From contig NC_067197.1 of the NCBI RefSeq assembly GCF_000699445.3, positions 27,015,809 to 27,079,808 of the forward strand: 64,000 nt of DNA. The letters run 5' to 3'. Under the pieces are notes generated by a model. That model was not told the origin of the DNA and did no database searches. It saw only the letters and a program-made list of their open reading frames with translations. Below, one piece after another: positions 60,537-64,000 of this stretch; position 1 is the stretch's first letter, and the number at the start of each line of letters is the position of its first letter. Made by a program: the position numbers and the translations under genes. Source of the stretch: Schistosoma haematobium. Lineage: Eukaryota > Platyhelminthes > Trematoda > Strigeidida > Schistosomatidae.

Positions 60537-60865
60537 TTCTTCGACTACTGATGTAATCATTCTTGGTTTCAACTTATAAATATTCTTTTCTTTGATCTTT
60601 TGTCTATTTCTTCAAATGATCTATTACTGTATATCACAGAATAACATAGATAAATGATAGTTTGAGTTGTCTTTATTTTTTGTCACTAGTGTTGAGAATC
60701 ATTGGTCATTGCATTTATTGTTGTTAGTTTGTATTGGTATGTGTTTTGTGTGTTTATGTGTCTTATTTCTGTTATGACAACAAAAACTACTGAAAATATG
60801 CAAAAATCAAACTTGTTAATACGAGTATAAAATATATATATTAGATTTAACATATCTTATTATCA

Positions 60866-60945
60866 GAAGGGGGTTTGTGGAGATTTTAGTAATTTAATGG
60901 ATGAATTCATGAGTCAATTAAAGCTAGATCACCGTGGAAAACCAA
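60866..60945 (-). repeat. Hammerhead SINE, 3' end only, reverse
   Basis: Shares AGAAGGGGGTTTGTGGAGAT and CATGAGTCAATTAAAGCTAG with the other copies and stops before the ribozyme. Confidence 0.7.
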
Positions 60946-62609
60946 CATCGGTAAAAAGGTTGGTAATTGATTAGTCGGATAAAGGAATAACACAATGAGT
61001 CAGCTAACGGAATTTCCTAGAAGTTTTCTTAGGTCGCTAACTGGTAAAAAAAATTATGGACATTTCCCACCTTTACAGAATTTCTCTCGAACAACAGATT
61101 TACTCACCAATGTTTGACTGACCTACTAATCAGTATATATTTAAACAATCTAAACAATATGTAAAAATTCTGTGGTTGTTGTCTAGCAACACTTTTCATC
61201 TGACTAGGACATCTAGTTTTTTATCTGTCCGATAGACACTTTTCTATAGGAGCTTTTCCATGTTATATGTAGTTGAAGTTAGTTTTTTCAAGTATACAAC
61301 TCTAACGGTTTATTAACCTTAAGAGTAGTTCTGTTATGTTTTGTGTTAAAGTGTAGTCTTTTCAAATGAGGTATACATTTTAGTGAAATTATGATATTTT
61401 GAAGTGATGACAGAACTTTGTTAAATTATATATCAGTGATTATAAATCTATTCATAATTGCATCAGACATCAGAGCAGTTTTAAAAATTTTATGGTTTGA
61501 TACCTTGAATCCTACACAGTATGGTCACTTTAAAATGAATATTGAACCCAACTTTTAATCCGGAAACAAAATATCCTCTACTATAGATTATGACCTTAAA
61601 CTGATGGGAATTAAAGTTAAAAAGTTTCAAATTTGACAACCACCTGTTGTTAATAAGTTATAGCAATCAACAAATATAAGTAGTTTTTCTAAATTAATTC
61701 TTAGATATCATCGATAAGTTCATAACCATCATTAGTTTTGAGTTTTTGATACTGTTCTACAATGTTCGTTTTTTTTAATCCAACACCTGTTGTAATGCGA
61801 GTGTTCATTTACGATAAAGATAATACCGTATGTTTTGTCACTACATGACACTACAGCTTTATTACTGTATCATTAACGTGTTAGGTAACTTTCAACCAAG
61901 ATCCAAGAACAATATCACTTCGAACGGCGAACAAAACAGTCTAGTTAAAATATATTCCTTTTTGAACACTAGCGAACGTATTCTGAACTCATCAAAATAC
62001 AATACCCCGGATTCATAAAATGAAATGTTTTTTTAATTCACAATTTGTCAAGAATTTCAACCAATGACAGCCATTGACAACTACTCCGTCAATGACATAT
62101 TACATGTCGTGTAACTGACTATATGATTAGAGAGGCCAGATTTTAAAAGCTTAATAAATTTGAAGTCCATTCCTTACTCAGTTGAGTAGGTAGCTTTTCA
62201 GATTGATCAGTTATTGAAATCTAAAATGTTGCCCAATCATTAAAATACAATTACAATTCACTTAAATTAGAATCAAAATTCTATCTTCTTGATTCGAGTG
62301 AATACCTTGGTAATAAGTAGCTTAACCTAACATATATTGGTCATAAATAGACTAATTGGTAATCAACTCCTACAGTTAACTACTTCATTGTTAACGAGCA
62401 GTGACTATACACGTTATATTTTACGTGTGTGTTTATTATTATCACAACTTCATAAGTGATTATGAAAGTAATACTAAATGACTAAATAAGTAAGTAAAAA
62501 AAGACCACAGGGTAATGATAATATTTAAAGTAAATAATTAAAAATGAATTGAAAGATGTAATTGAAGGGTTAACAGACTACAAAATATCTAATAATACAA
62601 CTAACGAAC
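60946..62609. other. Intergenic, nothing recognised
   Basis: AT-rich DNA downstream of the PDZ gene; no exon-like block or known repeat seen. Confidence 0.5.
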
Positions 62610-63026
62610 TGTTAGGTTCGTTAACCTTGAGGATACTACTGATTCGACTTATTCGGAACGGAACGAAGGCTCAGGATTCAGAGACTCAATAGACTATTCT
62701 GGTCCGTTGTCTTCGACTCAGCTAACTCGATCAAGAAGTCTTGGTAAGGCGTAGAAAGTGTATTCTACAAGCAACAGCAGATACCAAGTCAGGCAGGCAG
62801 ATCAGATCAAGCATACAAGTCAAGCGTATTTATACAAATATATATCGATTTCGTCATAGGAAATTTTTAAACAATAATCAATGAGTCATCAATGGTCTGC
62901 TATTTAAAAATTTAATCGATAAGTCCATCAACTGACTGCCATTCAAATATTTAAACATTTAATCGATAATTTAATCGATATGATAAAATTACAAATATGA
63001 ATTTTGGGGATATATCGGGCCCAACA
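62610..63026. mobile_element. Solo LTR, family L2
   Basis: 417 bp, TGTTAGG at one end and CCCAACA at the other, flanked by the perfect direct repeat CGAAC (62605-62609 and 63027-63031). A reverse fragment of the same family lies at 22385-22572. Orientation is not settled. No internal region remains. Confidence 0.9.
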
Positions 63027-63377
63027 CGAACCACTTTTTCGTAACAAATCTCATATTAATAATGGTTCCGTTTGAATAAAGGGATGAGTTTTGCAATTGT
63101 GCACAAATGTGGAAACTCAAAGAAATGCAGATGAAAAAGGGTAACAAAAAGAATATTGTTACCAACTCTGTTATAGCCTATATCGATGGTGGAATCAAGG
63201 AAAGAGGATTAGCACAAACTTCTTTTAAAAAAAATAATTTTAAGTAGTGGATATGGACTTCTATGATTTGGCAGTATATAAAAGATGTGGTACATTTGAT
63301 GGGATATAGAGAACAACCCTAAAAGTTTCTTTCAAGTCTACTTGGTTTCCTTTGTCAAATAAATGATTAAGAATAAA

Positions 63378-63398
63378 GTCAGTCAGTCAGTCAGTCAG
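63378..63398. repeat. (GTCA)n short tandem repeat
   Basis: Five GTCA units at the low-coordinate edge of the LINE fragment that follows. Confidence 0.85.
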
Positions 63399-64000
63399 AC
63401 GGAGCATAAACGACTGTTTATAGAAATCCAGTCTAACAGAGCCTGCTCTGTTTTAGAACTTAATCCCATACCTACACCAGCGATGTCGCGGGAGGCAGAA
63501 GCAGAGACCCTAGATACTCAAAGGGTAAATCATTTCAGTCCTTTATATTGACAAGGTGAAGCCAAATGATTGACCGTACCTAGATCCTGTATGTACGTTT
63601 AGAAGACGCAGCATATAACGATGGCGCGAGATTCTAGAGTCCTAGCTAAAGAGAACTGTTCTCCTATCTGACACATTAAAATCTCCAACATAAAGTTTAG
63701 AGCTTGGTTTCAAGAGACCAGGAATAACATTTCTTGAACCCAAATCATTAGCATTGGTAGCGTCTGGTGTTGAAGATAAATGGAAAGGGTTAGTCGTGGG
63801 GATGGAAGAAATATTAAGAGGTGAGGAAGGGATTCGATCATTGACAAGATAATTTCGGGTGCCGATAGAAGTTGAAGGGGGTTATTGCTTTCAAGGTTGC
63901 CAGCATGTTGAGAGGATATTTCTTCTTGAGCAACCTAAGGAAGAAGCTGAATCAGCGGCAATCTTGGCGAACTTAGAGCATGATTACAGAGCCCAAGGAA
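63385..64000 (-). mobile_element. Non-LTR retrotransposon, 5' region and endonuclease
   Basis: Reverse-strand reading near 63510-63400 gives RDIAGVGMGLSSKTEQALLD then WISINSRLCSV, matching SIAGVGISLNTRVEAALVDW and its continuation in the copy at 15310-16940. Near 63600 it reads LRLLNVHTGSRYGQS, the decayed endonuclease start. The rest, to the window end, is the element's upstream part with stops in all frames. Continues beyond the window. Confidence 0.75.

Noticed and set aside
1..64000. CRISPR array, prokaryotic operon or phage-like system
   Set aside because: Introns, polyadenylation signals and eukaryotic retroelements throughout; repeats are dispersed and not regularly spaced.

Overview
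This is a eukaryotic window: AT-rich, with spliced genes and dense retroelement debris. It most likely comes from a blood fluke (Schistosoma, Platyhelminthes). The evidence is hammerhead-ribozyme SINEs of the Sm-alpha type, schistosome-style CR1/RTE-like LINEs, a Penelope-like element, and a gene whose first four introns are only 29-36 bases long, a habit described for schistosome 5' ends. The species cannot be fixed from the sequence alone.

Three plus-strand protein genes can be rebuilt exon by exon with consistent GT-AG splice sites and phases. (1) 11-24747 holds 17 exons encoding about 883 residues that match FIRRM (C1orf112, the FIGNL1-interacting regulator of recombination and mitosis) in order along its length. 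It looks complete, from an ATG just after an in-frame stop to a TGA with a polyadenylation signal. (2) 26407-34042 holds 5 exons encoding 169 residues, a complete D-aminoacyl-tRNA deacylase (DTD1) with both catalytic motifs. (3) 38431-60536 holds 3 exons encoding about 190 residues: an Asn/Thr-rich N-terminus and one PDZ domain of the PDLIM/ZASP kind, split by a 15.5 kb intron. No functional link between the three is evident beyond shared orientation.

The rest is introns and intergenic DNA filled with mobile elements. Two solo LTRs of one family (17740-18219, 30572-31083) and one of another (62610-63026) each have perfect 5-bp target duplications. Minus-strand LINE fragments lie at 13.7, 15.3-16.9, 22.6-23.6, 40.8-43.0, 57.8 and 63.4-64 kb. 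A Penelope-like reverse transcriptase remnant lies at 49.6-50.06 kb, with a hammerhead-like motif 0.5 kb away inside a perfect 45-bp palindrome. There are many tRNA-like SINEs, about ten of them carrying a hammerhead ribozyme in graded states of decay, plus a short MITE-like family of about 290 bp and a 450-510 bp dispersed repeat.

A recurring architecture stands out. In at least three unrelated repeat families an inverted copy of the element's own sequence is joined to it, giving fold-back structures (19.8, 37.9, 45.3, 50.6 and 51.4 kb). This and the ribozyme-bearing palindrome are the least ordinary observations here. No CRISPR array, prokaryotic operon, rRNA or convincing tRNA gene was found.
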